Origin: Yponomeuta sedellus
Lineage: Eukaryota > Arthropoda > Insecta > Lepidoptera > Yponomeutidae
Assembly: GCA_934045075.1 (NCBI GenBank)
Contig: OW203734.1
Span: forward strand, 15,312,016-15,376,015
DNA: 64,000 nt
Direction: 5' to 3'
The notes beneath the pieces are model-generated. The model was not told the DNA's origin and searched no databases. It saw nothing but the letters and a program-made list of their open reading frames with translations. Below, in pieces: positions 63,601 through 64,000 of this stretch (position 1 is its first letter; the number at the start of each line of letters is the position of its first letter). The position numbers and the translations under genes are program-made.

Positions 63601-64000
63601 GTACAGTAGTTTGGGGACGTTTGTAAAACCAAAAATATAAAAGTTGTTTGCCATTAATAAAAAAATATTAAAAAAATAGAAAAATCAAACTCACGAGGCG
63701 GTATTCAGACGGGATACGACCTAAGCCTAAGCATAAGCGAAAAAATAAAGTTAAGAGACCTCCAGTTCTATTTACGTATCCTTAAAAAATGATTGTCATC
63801 AATTACTTAGAAAGTATTTGAGATACAAATAACATTTATTTAATAAAATACAGAGCAAAATCTTACAAGAGCATAAAAATATATAGGTACATCCACAAAC
63901 GTTTCGTCCAAAGTAATAAAATAAAAAAAAAACATATGCACAAAAAGATGCCAGAAAAAATAATATAATGTTTATATGCACGAAAACCACAAACTGAAAT
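63601..64000. other. No recognised feature
   Basis: AT-rich. The minus frame 63799-63990 is hydrophobic by base composition and not convincing. Confidence 0.3.

Overview
The window looks like gene-poor, AT-rich nuclear DNA from an insect, most probably a moth or butterfly. Three things point there: an odorant receptor of the insect 7tm_6 family with GT-AG introns; several tRNA-headed SINE families, and 3' ends of Jockey-, CR1-, RTE-, Penelope- and Helitron-like elements, of the kind common in Lepidoptera; and no bacterial gene layout at all. I ran no search, so the family names rest on motifs recognised by eye.

Layout. 1-1.1 kb: the integrase end of a BEL/Pao retrotransposon, broken by a stop and a frameshift and followed by a strong hairpin. 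2.5-3.95 kb: two Penelope-like 3' fragments (GIY-YIG endonuclease) joined head to head as one insertion with a 13-bp target duplication. 4-26 kb: a dense mosaic of SINEs, MITEs, Helitron-like ends, a 5S-rRNA-derived SINE, and two in-frame minisatellites (93-bp units at 14.9 kb, 90-bp units at 24.9 kb). 26.8-28.8 kb: a decayed Jockey/CR1-type LINE. 31.5-32.4 kb: two RTE-like 3' ends running into a 310-bp TGAT microsatellite. 33-46 kb: more nested SINEs and MITEs, several microsatellites, and an RT fragment on the minus strand at 45.5-46.1 kb that has no ATG. 46.5-55 kb: a palindromic SINE, a CR1/L2-like RT tail and largely anonymous DNA.

The one convincing host gene is at 56005-60948 (+). It has six exons and predicts a complete 396-residue odorant receptor with no stop or frameshift. 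Its introns hold a SINE remnant with a 22-bp perfect-arm hairpin, a 73-nt near-perfect palindrome, an RTE fragment, GC-rich hairpins, a 309-bp ATGT microsatellite and a Penelope 3' end.

The most unusual system is one tRNA-like SINE, here called SINE-A. It occurs as simple copies and also as head-to-head palindromes (19.1, 46.6 and 62.2 kb, and probably 61.1 kb). Each of the first three palindromes is flanked by its own 12-16-bp target duplication, so each entered as one unit. In all of them one arm ends at the full A-rich 3' tail and the other at the same internal site, just after AGGTTTTTAA. Simple copies end at one site or the other. This fits two alternative reverse-transcription priming sites, used together to make the palindromes. 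One copy is a perfect 188-bp palindrome with no spacer.
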